This document shows, one piece after another, positions 16,019 to 24,438 of a stretch of 64,000 nt of DNA. The translations under genes and the position numbers were made by a program. Each line of letters begins with the position of its first letter. Position 1 is the first letter of the stretch. This stretch comes from Spirochaetota bacterium. Its GTDB lineage: Bacteria > Spirochaetota > UBA4802 > UBA5550. Location: contig JAGNKX010000002.1 of NCBI GenBank assembly GCA_017999915.1, positions 124,001-188,000 of the forward strand, written 5' to 3'. The notes below the pieces were generated by a model. The model worked only from the letters and a program-made list of their open reading frames with translations, made no database searches and was not told the origin of the DNA.

Positions 16019-17218
16019 ATGAGCGGCGTAGAAATCAAAAAAAGCTATGAAGAGATAAACAAGAAAATAAAAGAAGGCAAGGCCGTTGTCGTCACGGCCG
16101 ACGAAATGCCCGATATCGTGGCTAAAGAGGGCGTTGACGGCGCCTTCAAAAAGGTCGACGTGGTCACCACCGGGACCTTCGGCGCCATGTGCTCCTCAGG
16201 CGCGTTCCTGAATTTCGGCCACACGAAGCCGCGCATGAAAATGTCGAAGGTATGGCTCAACAACGTCGAGGCCTATGGCGGAATCGCCGCCGTGGACTGC
16301 TTCATCGGCGCAACCCAGGTGCAGGAGAACGATCCCCTCAACATGGTCCACCCCGGCAGGTTCACCTACGGCGGCGGCCATGTCATCGAGGACCTGATCG
16401 CCCATAAGCGCATCAAGCTCAAGGCGGCAGGGTACGGCACCGACTGCTATCCCCTGAGAGAGCACGAAGCGACGATAACCATCGACGACCTCAGGGACGC
16501 CATCATGTTCAACCCGCGCAACGCCTATCAGAACTACAACTGCGCGGTGAACCTTTCGCAGAAAACCATCTATACATACATGGGCATACTGAAGCCCGAC
16601 ATGGCCAACGCGAGCTACTCCAGCGCCGGCCAGCTCTCCCCTCTGCTGAACGACCCCTACTACTGGACCATCGGCACCGGCACGAGGATATTCCTCTGCG
16701 GCGCGGCCGGCTCCGTGGTGTGGCATGGCACACAGCACGCGCCGGATTGCAAGCGGGGCGACAACGGCATCCCCTGCGAGGGAAGCGGCACCCTGGCCGT
16801 AATGGGGAACATGAAGGAGATGGACCCGCGCTTCGTCCGGGGCGCCTCCTTCACCGGGTACGGATGCTCCATCATGATCGGCATCGGCATCCCCATCCCC
16901 ATCATCAACAGGGACATGGCCTACTTCACCGGCCAGTCCGACAGGGACCTCCGCTGCCAGGTTGTCGACTACGGCAACGACTACTCAGCCGGCATCGGCC
17001 GCTCCCTGGGAGAGGTCACCTACGCCGAGCTCAAAACGGGCCGCATAGATTTCATGGGCAAGACCATCGACGCCTCGCCGCTGTCAAGCTACCCCATGGC
17101 GCGGAAGATAGCCCTGGAGCTGAAAGATTGGATCATGAAGGGATTCACCATCGGCGTGCCCCAGACGCCCCTCCTCACCGTGCCGTGCAAAAAGGACAGG
17201 GACGATGAAGCGCGCTGA
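16019..17218 (+). CDS. Homocysteine biosynthesis protein, DUF39/COG1900 (L-aspartate semialdehyde sulfurtransferase)
   Basis: The family was shown in Methanosarcina (MA1821) to convert aspartate semialdehyde and sulfide to homocysteine, using cysteine persulfides. This 399-residue protein is the short form without CBS domains. Candidate persulfide cysteines are Cys58 (TFGAMCSSGAFLNFGH) and Cys143 (GYGTDCYPLREHE), in the same sequence settings as the two catalytic cysteines described for MA1821. I chose ATG 16019, preceded by GGAG at six bases, over ATG 15968, which lacks a ribosome site. It overlaps the next gene by 14 bases and forms a three-gene operon with UPF0280 and NIL-ferredoxin genes. 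Confidence 0.88.
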   Translation: MSGVEIKKSYEEINKKIKEGKAVVVTADEMPDIVAKEGVDGAFKKVDVVTTGTFGAMCSSGAFLNFGHTKPRMKMSKVWLNNVEAYGGIAAVDCFIGATQVQENDPLNMVHPGRFTYGGGHVIEDLIAHKRIKLKAAGYGTDCYPLREHEATITIDDLRDAIMFNPRNAYQNYNCAVNLSQKTIYTYMGILKPDMANASYSSAGQLSPLLNDPYYWTIGTGTRIFLCGAAGSVVWHGTQHAPDCKRGDNGIPCEGSGTLAVMGNMKEMDPRFVRGASFTGYGCSIMIGIGIPIPIINRDMAYFTGQSDRDLRCQVVDYGNDYSAGIGRSLGEVTYAELKTGRIDFMGKTIDASPLSSYPMARKIALELKDWIMKGFTIGVPQTPLLTVPCKKDRDDEAR

Positions 17219-17933
17219 ACGGACATACCGCAATTTCACCGACACGGCCAGGTGGAAAAGCTGCCGAGTGAAGGTAGAAACATCGGACCTCTATATCAGG
17301 GCGGCCATTGACCTCTCTGCCCGCGCCGAAGAGGCGGTCCGCCGCGCTAGGTGCGAGATCATGGCCCATATCGACCGCCAAAACGAGTTCCTCACATCAT
17401 TCACGCCTCTAGAGCGTCTCAAGGGCTGTCCTCCCATCGTTTCGCTGATGTACGACGCCTCGGAGCGCGCCGACGTGGGACCGATGGCGGCCGTGGCAGG
17501 TGCCGTGGCGGAAATCGTCGGCAGGGCACTTATGGACTATTCCGAAGAAATTATCATAGAGAACGGCGGGGATATCTGGATGCGCCTCGCGGAGCCCGCC
17601 GCGGTAAGCATCTATCCGGGAGGGCACTACTTTGACGCGGTTGCGCTGAAGATACACCCGCATCGGACGCCCTGCGGTATCTGCACCTCCTCCGCGCGGA
17701 TAGGCCTTTCCTTCAGCTTCGGCAAGGCCGACGCTGCCACGGTGATCGCCGGCGACACCGCCCTGGCCGACGCCATAGCCACTGAGGTGTGCAACAGGGT
17801 GCAAAGCGAGGATACGATGGAAGACGCGGCGGATTATGCCATGAGCCGCGGCGCCGACGGCGTTGTCATTATTTATCGCGACCGTCTTGCTGCCAGGGGC
17901 GACGTTGAATTGACCGATCCAAAGGGAGAATAA
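17205..17933 (+). CDS. UPF0280 (COG2122) protein of the sulfide-to-homocysteine pathway
   Basis: The 242-residue product matches the ApbE-like UPF0280 family, recognisable by the GPMAAVAGAVAEIVGR stretch and IIENGGDIWMRL. In Methanosarcina the homologue MA1715 is needed for efficient sulfide assimilation into homocysteine. The exact reaction is not known. Overlap with the DUF39 gene upstream (14 bases) and a 2-base gap to the ferredoxin downstream give a tight operon, which strongly supports a shared pathway. Soluble, no signal peptide. Confidence 0.85.
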   Translation: MKRAERTYRNFTDTARWKSCRVKVETSDLYIRAAIDLSARAEEAVRRARCEIMAHIDRQNEFLTSFTPLERLKGCPPIVSLMYDASERADVGPMAAVAGAVAEIVGRALMDYSEEIIIENGGDIWMRLAEPAAVSIYPGGHYFDAVALKIHPHRTPCGICTSSARIGLSFSFGKADAATVIAGDTALADAIATEVCNRVQSEDTMEDAADYAMSRGADGVVIIYRDRLAARGDVELTDPKGE

Positions 17934-17935
17934 CA

Positions 17936-18355
17936 ATGAATTCAAAAAACGTGCTTCTCATATTCAATAAAAAAATCATGTACAAGCCGCTGATATACAG
18001 GCTTGCGAAGGATTTCGACGTGGTCTTCAACGTGCTGGAAGCGAAAATATTACCCAAGCTTGAGGGCCGCCTTATCCTGGAGCTCCGCGGCACCGAGGAA
18101 TCGATCAACGGCAGCATCGAGTACCTCTCCCGGGAGGGGGTGGCGGTGGAGACCCTCGTCAAAAGGATCGTGCGTGACGACGACCGCTGCATCAACTGCG
18201 GGGCCTGCACCTCCGTGTGCAGAGTCGACGCCCTCTCGATAGACCGGACGACCATGGAGGTGGTCTTCGATCCAGACAAGTGCGTCGCCTGCGGGCTCTG
18301 CAAGATAGCCTGCCCCGTGGGGGCCATGTCGGGGGCGAGCATAGACCTGGATTAA
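17936..18355 (+). CDS. NIL-domain two-[4Fe-4S] ferredoxin
   Basis: 139 residues: an N-terminal NIL domain (about 1-75, a ferredoxin-like fold often found with methionine metabolism) followed by two [4Fe-4S] motifs, CINCGACTSVC and CVACGLCKIAC, each with a trailing CR or CP partner. This is the layout of Methanosarcina MA1822, the electron or sulfur-relay partner of the DUF39 homocysteine enzyme. It is the last gene of the operon, and its TAA stop forms part of the terminator palindrome. Confidence 0.88.
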   Translation: MNSKNVLLIFNKKIMYKPLIYRLAKDFDVVFNVLEAKILPKLEGRLILELRGTEESINGSIEYLSREGVAVETLVKRIVRDDDRCINCGACTSVCRVDALSIDRTTMEVVFDPDKCVACGLCKIACPVGAMSGASIDLD

Positions 18356-18378
18356 CCCGGGGTTTAAACCCCGGGTTA
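18353..18378. terminator. Bidirectional terminator: perfect 26-base palindrome
   Basis: TAACCCGGGGTTT is followed at once by its exact complement AAACCCCGGGTTA. It overlaps the ferredoxin stop codon and lies 14 bases from the end of the converging GNAT gene, so it probably terminates both operons. A loop-free palindrome this long is notable; the real hairpin would open a TTAA loop. Confidence 0.65.
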
Positions 18379-18391
18379 CCGTGAGAGCGGA

Positions 18392-19522
18392 TCATATCTT
18401 CTTATTATAAAACCGGTAGGTCTTGTAAATCCTCGCGCCCATGTGGTCCAGGGCGTTGCGCATGGCGTGGTTGTTTTCCACTATGAGGGACATGTCGGCC
18501 ATGGTGTATCCCATCTTTTTCGCCCGCTCGAAGGTCTCCACGTAGAAATAGGCATCGAGGCCTCTCATGCGGAACTTCGGCCGCACGCCCATGACGATCG
18601 TTTTCAGCCTGTATATCTTCTTCATGGCGAGGAGGATCTTTATAAGCCCGAAGGGGAAGAGCCTTCCATTGGCCTTCTGCAGGGCGGGATTGGCGTCCGG
18701 TATCGACAGGATGAAGCCGGCAATCTCGCCGTGGTACTCCGCCATGAGGACAAGCTCCTGCTTCACGATCGTCTTCAGCTCCTGGGCGAACTTGTCCCAC
18801 TGCTTCTCCGTGAGGGGATAATGGCCCCAGTTCTCGCTCCAGGCCTCGTTGAACACGGTGAGGATCTTCATCTTCTCCTCGTCGAACCTCTTCAGATTGA
18901 CATCCCGTATGACCAGGCCGTCCTTTCCCTCCGCGTTGTCGCGTTTCACCTTCTCCCACATCTTGTAAAAGAGCTTCGGGAACCGCTCTTCGACGGTCTG
19001 CCTGTAGGCGTACCAGTCGACCTTTTTCTCGAACCCGTAATCCATAAAAAGGTCAGGGTAATAGGGAGGATTGTAGGCCAGCTCCACCGGCGGGATATTT
19101 TCATAATCGTCCATCAAGATACCCGGCGCGTCATAGAGCGTGAAGTTGTAAGGGCCCTGCATGTCCGTCATCCCTTTCTCTTTGAGCCACATCCCGGCTG
19201 CTTCGAAAAGGCCCCGCGAAACGCCGGTATCGTTGATCGACTCAAAGAAGCCGATGCATCCCCGCTTCTCCTTAAAATACTCGTTATGGCGATGATCAAT
19301 ATGGGCAATGACGCGGCCTACAATCGCACCATCGCGGTACGCCAGGAACGGCTGAATCTCGCCGACCTCATGGTATGAGCCTGCTTGAATGAACTTCACC
19401 TGCTCCCCGATGAGGGGCGGCACCCAGTATGGATTGCCACGGTAAAAATTCCAGGCGCAGGTGACGAAATTTTTAATGTAGGCCTTGTTATTTTCGATAG
19501 GCACAACCTGGATATTGCTCAT
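18392..19522 (-). CDS. GNAT-fold acyltransferase-like protein (candidate ceramide synthase step)
   Basis: The 376-residue protein belongs to a GNAT-like family common in anaerobic and deltaproteobacterial genomes, recognised by WNFYRGNPYWVPPL, the GRVIAHIDHRHNE strand, GFFESINDTG and the C-terminal MGVRPKFRMRGLDAYFY acyl-CoA-binding-like segment. Its ATG directly abuts the stop of the upstream alpha-oxoamine synthase gene. In Caulobacter the bacterial ceramide synthase is also a GNAT-type acyltransferase, though of a different subfamily, so N-acylation of a sphingoid base is a reasonable but untested role here. No membrane segment is evident. Confidence 0.7.
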   Translation of the reverse strand: MSNIQVVPIENNKAYIKNFVTCAWNFYRGNPYWVPPLIGEQVKFIQAGSYHEVGEIQPFLAYRDGAIVGRVIAHIDHRHNEYFKEKRGCIGFFESINDTGVSRGLFEAAGMWLKEKGMTDMQGPYNFTLYDAPGILMDDYENIPPVELAYNPPYYPDLFMDYGFEKKVDWYAYRQTVEERFPKLFYKMWEKVKRDNAEGKDGLVIRDVNLKRFDEEKMKILTVFNEAWSENWGHYPLTEKQWDKFAQELKTIVKQELVLMAEYHGEIAGFILSIPDANPALQKANGRLFPFGLIKILLAMKKIYRLKTIVMGVRPKFRMRGLDAYFYVETFERAKKMGYTMADMSLIVENNHAMRNALDHMGARIYKTYRFYNKKI

Positions 19523-20716
19523 TTAAATAATCCCCAGCTTCTTCCCAACCTTCTTGAATACCTCGAAGCTCCGGTCAAGGTCCTCCCTGGTATGAGTGGC
19601 CATAACGCCGAGGCGTATGCGCGATTCAGCAGGCGGCACCGCCGGGTGCACAATGGGCGAAGCGTACACGCCCTCGTCGAAGATCATCTTGTTGAAGGTC
19701 ATGGTCTTTTCCACGTTGCGGATGAGGAGCGGCACCACCGCCGTCCGGGAGGGACCGGTGTCGAAGCCGAGATCTTTCAGCCCCTTGAGAAAGTACGAGA
19801 TATTGTCACACAGGCGCTGGCGCCACTGGGGCTCTTCATCCAGGAGCTCAAAGGCCCGGTATACCCCCGCCGCGGTCATCGGCGGCAGGGAGGCGGAGAA
19901 TATGTACGCCGAGGAATTATGGCGCAGGTGATCAATGAAATCGGACGGTCCCGCGACAAAGCCGCCTACCGCGCCGGCGAACTTGGAGAAGGTCCCGGCG
20001 ATCACGTCCGGCGCCTGGGGCAGGCCGAACTGGTCCGGGAGACCGTAGCCCCTCTTCCCCAGCACCCCGAGGCTGTGGGCCTCGTCGATGAGAAGAAGCG
20101 CGCCGTGCTCGTTTTTCAGGCGCTCCAGCTCCTTCAGGTCGGCCCAGTCGCCGTCCATGCTGTAGACCGAATCGACGATGATGAGCATTCGCTGGTACTT
20201 GGTTTTGACACGCTCAAGCAGCGAGGCAAGGTCTTCCGTGTCGTTGTGGAGCCACATCCGCTTATCGCTCCCGGAGAGCGTCACCCCGTCGACGATGCTC
20301 CGGTGCACCAGGCTGTCCAGGAGGGCAACGTCTCCCTTGCCGATGGTGGCCTGAATGGACGCCAGCAGCGCCTGGTACCCGCTGGGCAGGAGCACGCAGG
20401 CTTCACGCTCGTAGAGCCGCGCGACCTTCTCCTGGAGCCGGTAATGGATATCCGTGGTACCGCAGGCCAGGGGAGACCCGCCGATGCCGAGGCCGTACTT
20501 TTCCGCGGCCCTGATGACCGCCTTCAGCACCTCGGGATGCGTGGAAAACCCGAGGTAGTTGTTGGAGATGAAGTTGATCCGCTCCTTGCCGCTTACCGTG
20601 ATGCGGTTGGCGCAGGCCGATGTCACCTCGAGGCTGTAGGTGTATATGTTCTCCTTGCGCAGCATCGACAGGAGCGCCGCCTGCTGCTTCATGGCATCAC
20701 TGACTAACTGACTCAT
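19523..20716 (-). CDS. Serine palmitoyltransferase-like alpha-oxoamine synthase
   Basis: A PLP enzyme of the SPT/KBL/BioF family that condenses an amino acid with an acyl thioester, releasing CO2. Visible active-site parts are the stacking His138 (SLVHRSIVDG), Asp211/His214 in IDEAHSLGVLG and the PLP lysine Lys245 in GTFSKFAGAVGGF. The TFSK context resembles bacterial serine palmitoyltransferase more than glycine acetyltransferase. The upstream acyl carrier protein and acyl-AMP ligase would supply an acyl-ACP, and the neighbouring KDSR-like reductase fits 3-ketosphinganine as product. ATG 20716 has a GAGG site eight bases before it; ATG 20734 has none. Other amino acids (alanine, glycine, cysteate) cannot be excluded. 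Confidence 0.8.
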   Translation of the reverse strand: MSQLVSDAMKQQAALLSMLRKENIYTYSLEVTSACANRITVSGKERINFISNNYLGFSTHPEVLKAVIRAAEKYGLGIGGSPLACGTTDIHYRLQEKVARLYEREACVLLPSGYQALLASIQATIGKGDVALLDSLVHRSIVDGVTLSGSDKRMWLHNDTEDLASLLERVKTKYQRMLIIVDSVYSMDGDWADLKELERLKNEHGALLLIDEAHSLGVLGKRGYGLPDQFGLPQAPDVIAGTFSKFAGAVGGFVAGPSDFIDHLRHNSSAYIFSASLPPMTAAGVYRAFELLDEEPQWRQRLCDNISYFLKGLKDLGFDTGPSRTAVVPLLIRNVEKTMTFNKMIFDEGVYASPIVHPAVPPAESRIRLGVMATHTREDLDRSFEVFKKVGKKLGII

Positions 20717-20742
20717 CGATTGATCCTCATTCAAATAAATTA

Positions 20743-20994
20743 TTAAACCAGCTTGTTCTCGAGATATTTTATTACTTCAAGGACTGTCTGGAGCTCCATT
20801 ACCTCGTCCAGGTCCGGATCGAAATCATACATCTCCGTGATCCTCGAAATGGCCTCCATGCTTTTCAGGCTGTCGAACCCCAGGTCCTCCCTGAAGCGGT
20901 CGCCGTCCTTGATCTCGTCGGGCTTCTTTCCCGACAGCTTGGCGATAATTGCAAGAAAATCCTTCCGGATCTGTTCGGCTGAAATCGTTCCCAT
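20743..20994 (-). CDS. Acyl carrier protein dedicated to the lipid locus
   Basis: An 83-residue acyl carrier protein. The phosphopantetheine attachment serine is Ser42 in [11 protein letters not shown]. The frame is open farther upstream, but ATG 20994 follows a strong GGAG site and gives a normal-length ACP, so I use it. It is wedged between the fatty acyl-AMP ligase and the alpha-oxoamine synthase (8-26 bases from the synthase start), which argues for a specialised carrier handing the acyl chain to that enzyme rather than the housekeeping ACP. Confidence 0.9.
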   Translation of the reverse strand: MGTISAEQIRKDFLAIIAKLSGKKPDEIKDGDRFREDLGFDSLKSMEAISRITEMYDFDPDLDEVMELQTVLEVIKYLENKLV

Positions 20995-21118
20995 TCCTTT
21001 CTCCTTTATTATGAGGAAAATACGCGCGCACTCCCGCCACGGCTCCATGCACGACGGCACAGTGTGATATATGTCGCAATATTTTCAATGACTATTTTAC
21101 ATCGCGAGGCCGATGACC

Positions 21119-22945
21119 CTATTGCGTGAGGCGCCGCCTGAACAGGTGGAAGTGGCTCATCAGGAAGGTCTTCGCCAGGACCAGGAGATTCTTGCTTTTA
21201 TTCGGGATCAGCTCTCCTTCCAGGTATATCTTCTTGCACAGAAAGCGCTGCGTCTTGCCGCTGGTGGTCTTCGGGATGCTCTCCCTGGGAACCAGCCTGA
21301 TGTCGTCCGGCGCGATGCCCAGCTTGGCGAGGATCTCGCTATGAACTTCCTGCCTGAGCCGCTCCAGCTCTTTTTTATCCTTTACCGTGGTTTCGCACAC
21401 CAGCACCAGGTCCTCGGTGCCCTGCTCCTCGTTATGGACATCAAAGGCGGCGCAGCATCCCTTGCGAATCCCCTTGACCGTGGAGGCAATCCTCTCGATA
21501 TCGTAGGGATAGATATTCTTGCCGCGCTTGATGATCATTTCCTTTTTGCGGCCCGATATGAAGAGCATGCCGTCGAGGACAAATCCCATATCGCCGGAAT
21601 GAAGCCATCCGTCCCTGACGGCCTCCTTCGTGGCCTTCGGATTCTTGTAAAAGCCGCTCATGAGGCTGGGGCTTTTCACGCAGATCTCACCCACCTCGCG
21701 CTCGTGCAGAATCTTGCCATGGTCGTCGACGATCCTGATCTCCTGCCCCACCAGGGGATACCCGACCGACACCAGGTCGATATACTCCTGGGAATTCTGG
21801 CTGTTGGAATCAACGGCGCGGTCATCCTCCTCGAGCTTGCTTCTCATGAAGCGGCGCGCCACGGTGGTTCTGTCCAGAGACGGAAAGGTCGCCGCGAGGC
21901 TGTCTTCCGCCATGCCATACACTGGTAGAAAGATATCCTCCCGGAGGCCGCAGGGCTTGAATTTTTCCAGGAACTTGTTCAGGGTGACCCGGTCCACCGG
22001 CTCGGCGCCGTTCAGGGCAAGGCGCCACGAACCGAGATCCAGCTTATGCACGTCCTTGTCTTCTATTCGCGTTACGCAGTAGTGGTATCCGAAATTGGGC
22101 GCCACGCCCATGGTGACGCGATACTTCGAGATATTCTCAAGCCACCATATGGGCCTGAAGATGAAGGCTTCGGGCGCCATCAGCACCAGGGGAATGTTCC
22201 AGTACATGGTCGATAAAAAGCCCCCGATGAGACCCATGTCATGGTACATGGGGAGCCAGCTGATGCCCACGTCGTTGTCGGTCATGGCGCTGGCCACGCC
22301 GATGCCGTGGATGTTATGGAGCAGGTTCCGGTGGGACAGCATCACCCCCTTGGGCTTTCCCGTCGTCCCCGATGTATACTGGATCAGGGCCAGGTCGTTC
22401 GGTTTCACAACGGGGAATTTTTTGTACTCTTCCTTCGAGACCGGGTTGGCGAAAATCTCATCATCGAAGAGAAACCCGTTCACCAGGTTCGATATGTTCA
22501 TGAGACTGCCGGCTATGAGCTTGATCTTGTCATAGGTGATGAAGTACCGCGCCTCGCAGTCGTGGATGATATGGGTCAGGTTGTCGAGATACTTGCCGAT
22601 ATTGCTGGTGCCCGCCGGCTGGCTGACCGGAACCGGCACGCCGCCGGCTATGATAATGCCGAAATACACGTAGGCGAAATTGCGGCCCGTGGGAAGCATG
22701 ATGACGACTTTGTCGTTCTGCTTAAGCCCCCTGGCCATGAGATACTGCGCGACGGATCCCGCTTTTTCAAGGACCTCCGAAGCTGAGACCCTGGTCTCCT
22801 TGTTCTTCAAATCCATGAAGATGAGGAATTCAGGATTCAATCCCGCCCTCCTCTCAAGGGCCTCAACAAGGGTCTGATATTTCAGTGAATACGTGGAATC
22901 GTTTTTCAAGTGTGCGATTTTTGCTGCTCCCGCTATTGCGTTCAT
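21119..22945 (-). CDS. Fatty acyl-AMP ligase (FAAL-like acyl-ACP synthetase)
   Basis: A 608-residue adenylate-forming enzyme. It shows the phosphate loop YTSGTTGKPKGVML (190-203), the FAAL-type WLPMYHDMGLIGGFL block, NGAEPV, the VYGMAEDSLAATFP stretch and the DGWLHSGDMGF and RGKNIYPYDIE motifs. The enzyme should activate a fatty acid to its adenylate and load it on the downstream ACP. It heads the operon ligase-ACP-synthase-GNAT. A short AAGGAT site precedes the ATG. The C-terminal 40 residues beyond the usual domain end (LLVLAKTFLMSHFHLFRRR) are hydrophobic and basic and may touch the membrane. Confidence 0.88.
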   Translation of the reverse strand: MNAIAGAAKIAHLKNDSTYSLKYQTLVEALERRAGLNPEFLIFMDLKNKETRVSASEVLEKAGSVAQYLMARGLKQNDKVVIMLPTGRNFAYVYFGIIIAGGVPVPVSQPAGTSNIGKYLDNLTHIIHDCEARYFITYDKIKLIAGSLMNISNLVNGFLFDDEIFANPVSKEEYKKFPVVKPNDLALIQYTSGTTGKPKGVMLSHRNLLHNIHGIGVASAMTDNDVGISWLPMYHDMGLIGGFLSTMYWNIPLVLMAPEAFIFRPIWWLENISKYRVTMGVAPNFGYHYCVTRIEDKDVHKLDLGSWRLALNGAEPVDRVTLNKFLEKFKPCGLREDIFLPVYGMAEDSLAATFPSLDRTTVARRFMRSKLEEDDRAVDSNSQNSQEYIDLVSVGYPLVGQEIRIVDDHGKILHEREVGEICVKSPSLMSGFYKNPKATKEAVRDGWLHSGDMGFVLDGMLFISGRKKEMIIKRGKNIYPYDIERIASTVKGIRKGCCAAFDVHNEEQGTEDLVLVCETTVKDKKELERLRQEVHSEILAKLGIAPDDIRLVPRESIPKTTSGKTQRFLCKKIYLEGELIPNKSKNLLVLAKTFLMSHFHLFRRRLTQ

Positions 22946-23540
22946 TTTTATATCCTTAATAGTATTTTTTTATTTACCGCATAAATCTTCAGCCTGACCT
23001 ATACAAAGGCCATTAATAAGCCCGATCATTAGTATTATTGTTACGTGGCGCTGCCGCTGGAACGGCACTTGTGAAATTTTTATCTAAATAATGTAGTGAT
23101 AAAATTTTTTCATGATATATGTTTTGGTAATACTCTTGTTATTGTTCATATTTTCTTTTTGTTTTTTAAGAAAGATACTATCCACCACGTTTCAAAAAAA
23201 ATCATTCTTAAAGCATTGAATATAATAATAAGCAAGATACGTGCCAAATTAATTTTTTATTTACCTCGTTTTTCAGCAAATTATGCATGATTTAATGGCA
23301 TTAAATATATTTTTGATTAATTTCCGATGATCAGGACCAAATAAATCCACACTCCGTATCATATATGCAACCAAACATCCCCAGAGGGCTTTTTATTCAA
23401 TTTGCCCCTTTACCCTTTCACTTGTATGGATTTTTCAAGTCTTAACAAAGAAATTGAATATTCATTGACATGCACAGAGACGCCGTAGCATCTCTAATCT
23501 CCGAGCAAGAAGGCCCTTATGAATCATGGAGATTGACAAC
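22946..23540. other. AT-rich divergent regulatory region of the lipid locus
   Basis: About 595 bases separate the acyl-AMP ligase operon (leftward) from the KDSR-like gene (rightward). The stretch 22950-23460 is distinctly AT-rich compared with the genes on both sides. The frame at 23096-23290 has lysine and isoleucine bias typical of AT-rich noncoding DNA and no ribosome site. I see no gene and no clear operator. Confidence 0.55.
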
Positions 23541-24383
23541 ATGGCTGATGCAAAAAGATTTTTTTCAGGCAAAACGGCAATTATCACCGGCGGCTCCAAG
23601 GGAATCGGGAAAGCGGCTGCCATGGAATTCGTTTCCGGCGGCGGGAGCGTATGCATTGTCGCGCGGAACAAAAAAGATCTGCAAAGCGCCGCTGACGAAA
23701 TAAGCAAAGCCCGCGCAAGTGATACCCAAACGGTCGCAACGATCGCCTGCGACACCACTGACATGAAAAAGCTCAAGCCCCTCATCGAGGGATACATCAA
23801 AAAAAACGGCATTCCCGATTACCTCATGAATTTCGTGGGATACGCGCAGCCCGGTTACGTCCAGGACTACACATTGGAAGACTTTAAAGGGAACATGGAA
23901 ACCAATTACTACGGCCAGCTCGTTCCGATCCTTATCGTCCTTCCTCACTTTATGAAAAGAGGGTCCGGTTATATTGTCACCTGTTCATCGCTCCTCGGAT
24001 ACCTCGGCATGATCGGATACGCAACCTATTCGCCGTCAAAATTCGCCATCTGCGGCCTCACCGAATCCCTGCGCAGCGAGCTATCGCACCGTGGCATACG
24101 GTTCTCCATCCTGTATCCACCCGATACCGACACGCCGGGATTCGAAAACGAGAACAAGTTCAAGCCGGCGGAAGTGATGATCATGTCGGAAACGGGCGGT
24201 CTTCTCACCGCCACGCAGGTGGCGCAAAAGCTCATGCGGGGAATAATGAAGAACCAATTTTACATCCACCCGGGACAATCCAGGCTGCTCTGGTCGATCG
24301 CCCGTCATTTCCCGAACCTCGCACACTGGATCATGGACGGGGAGTTTAAAAAGGCGATGAAGAAGCTGAACAACAAAAAATGA
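23541..24383 (+). CDS. 3-ketodihydrosphingosine reductase-like SDR
   Basis: A 280-residue short-chain dehydrogenase. It has the NAD(P) loop TGGSKGIG (16-23), catalytic Ser150, Tyr163 and Lys167 (Y-S-P-S-K), and the segment YPPDTDTPGFENEN (192-205). The YPPDTDTPGF string is the hallmark of eukaryotic KDSR, which reduces 3-ketodihydrosphingosine to dihydrosphingosine, and the following KFKP...ISET-like context also fits. NFVG replaces the usual NNAG. It is divergent from the SPT-like operon, giving the second step of the same pathway. ATG 23541 has GGAG nine bases upstream; ATG 23526 lacks a site. A C-terminal KKLNNKK tail ends the protein. Confidence 0.83.
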   Translation: MADAKRFFSGKTAIITGGSKGIGKAAAMEFVSGGGSVCIVARNKKDLQSAADEISKARASDTQTVATIACDTTDMKKLKPLIEGYIKKNGIPDYLMNFVGYAQPGYVQDYTLEDFKGNMETNYYGQLVPILIVLPHFMKRGSGYIVTCSSLLGYLGMIGYATYSPSKFAICGLTESLRSELSHRGIRFSILYPPDTDTPGFENENKFKPAEVMIMSETGGLLTATQVAQKLMRGIMKNQFYIHPGQSRLLWSIARHFPNLAHWIMDGEFKKAMKKLNNKK

Positions 24384-24392
24384 GGGAAAATA

Positions 24393-24419
24393 AAAAACCC
24401 GGCTGCCGGCCGGGTTTTT
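24393..24419 (+). terminator. Rho-independent terminator of the KDSR-like gene
   Basis: AAAAACCCGGC and GCCGGGTTTTT pair around TGCCG, ending in a T-run, ten bases after the stop codon. With an A-run on the other side it can serve the converging gene as well. Confidence 0.85.
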
Positions 24420-24438
24420 CTCTGACAAACGCTGCTTA

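Noticed and set aside
23096-23290. 64-residue open frame in the AT-rich gap
   Set aside because: Ile/Lys/Phe-rich content typical of AT-rich noncoding DNA, no ribosome site and no recognisable motif.
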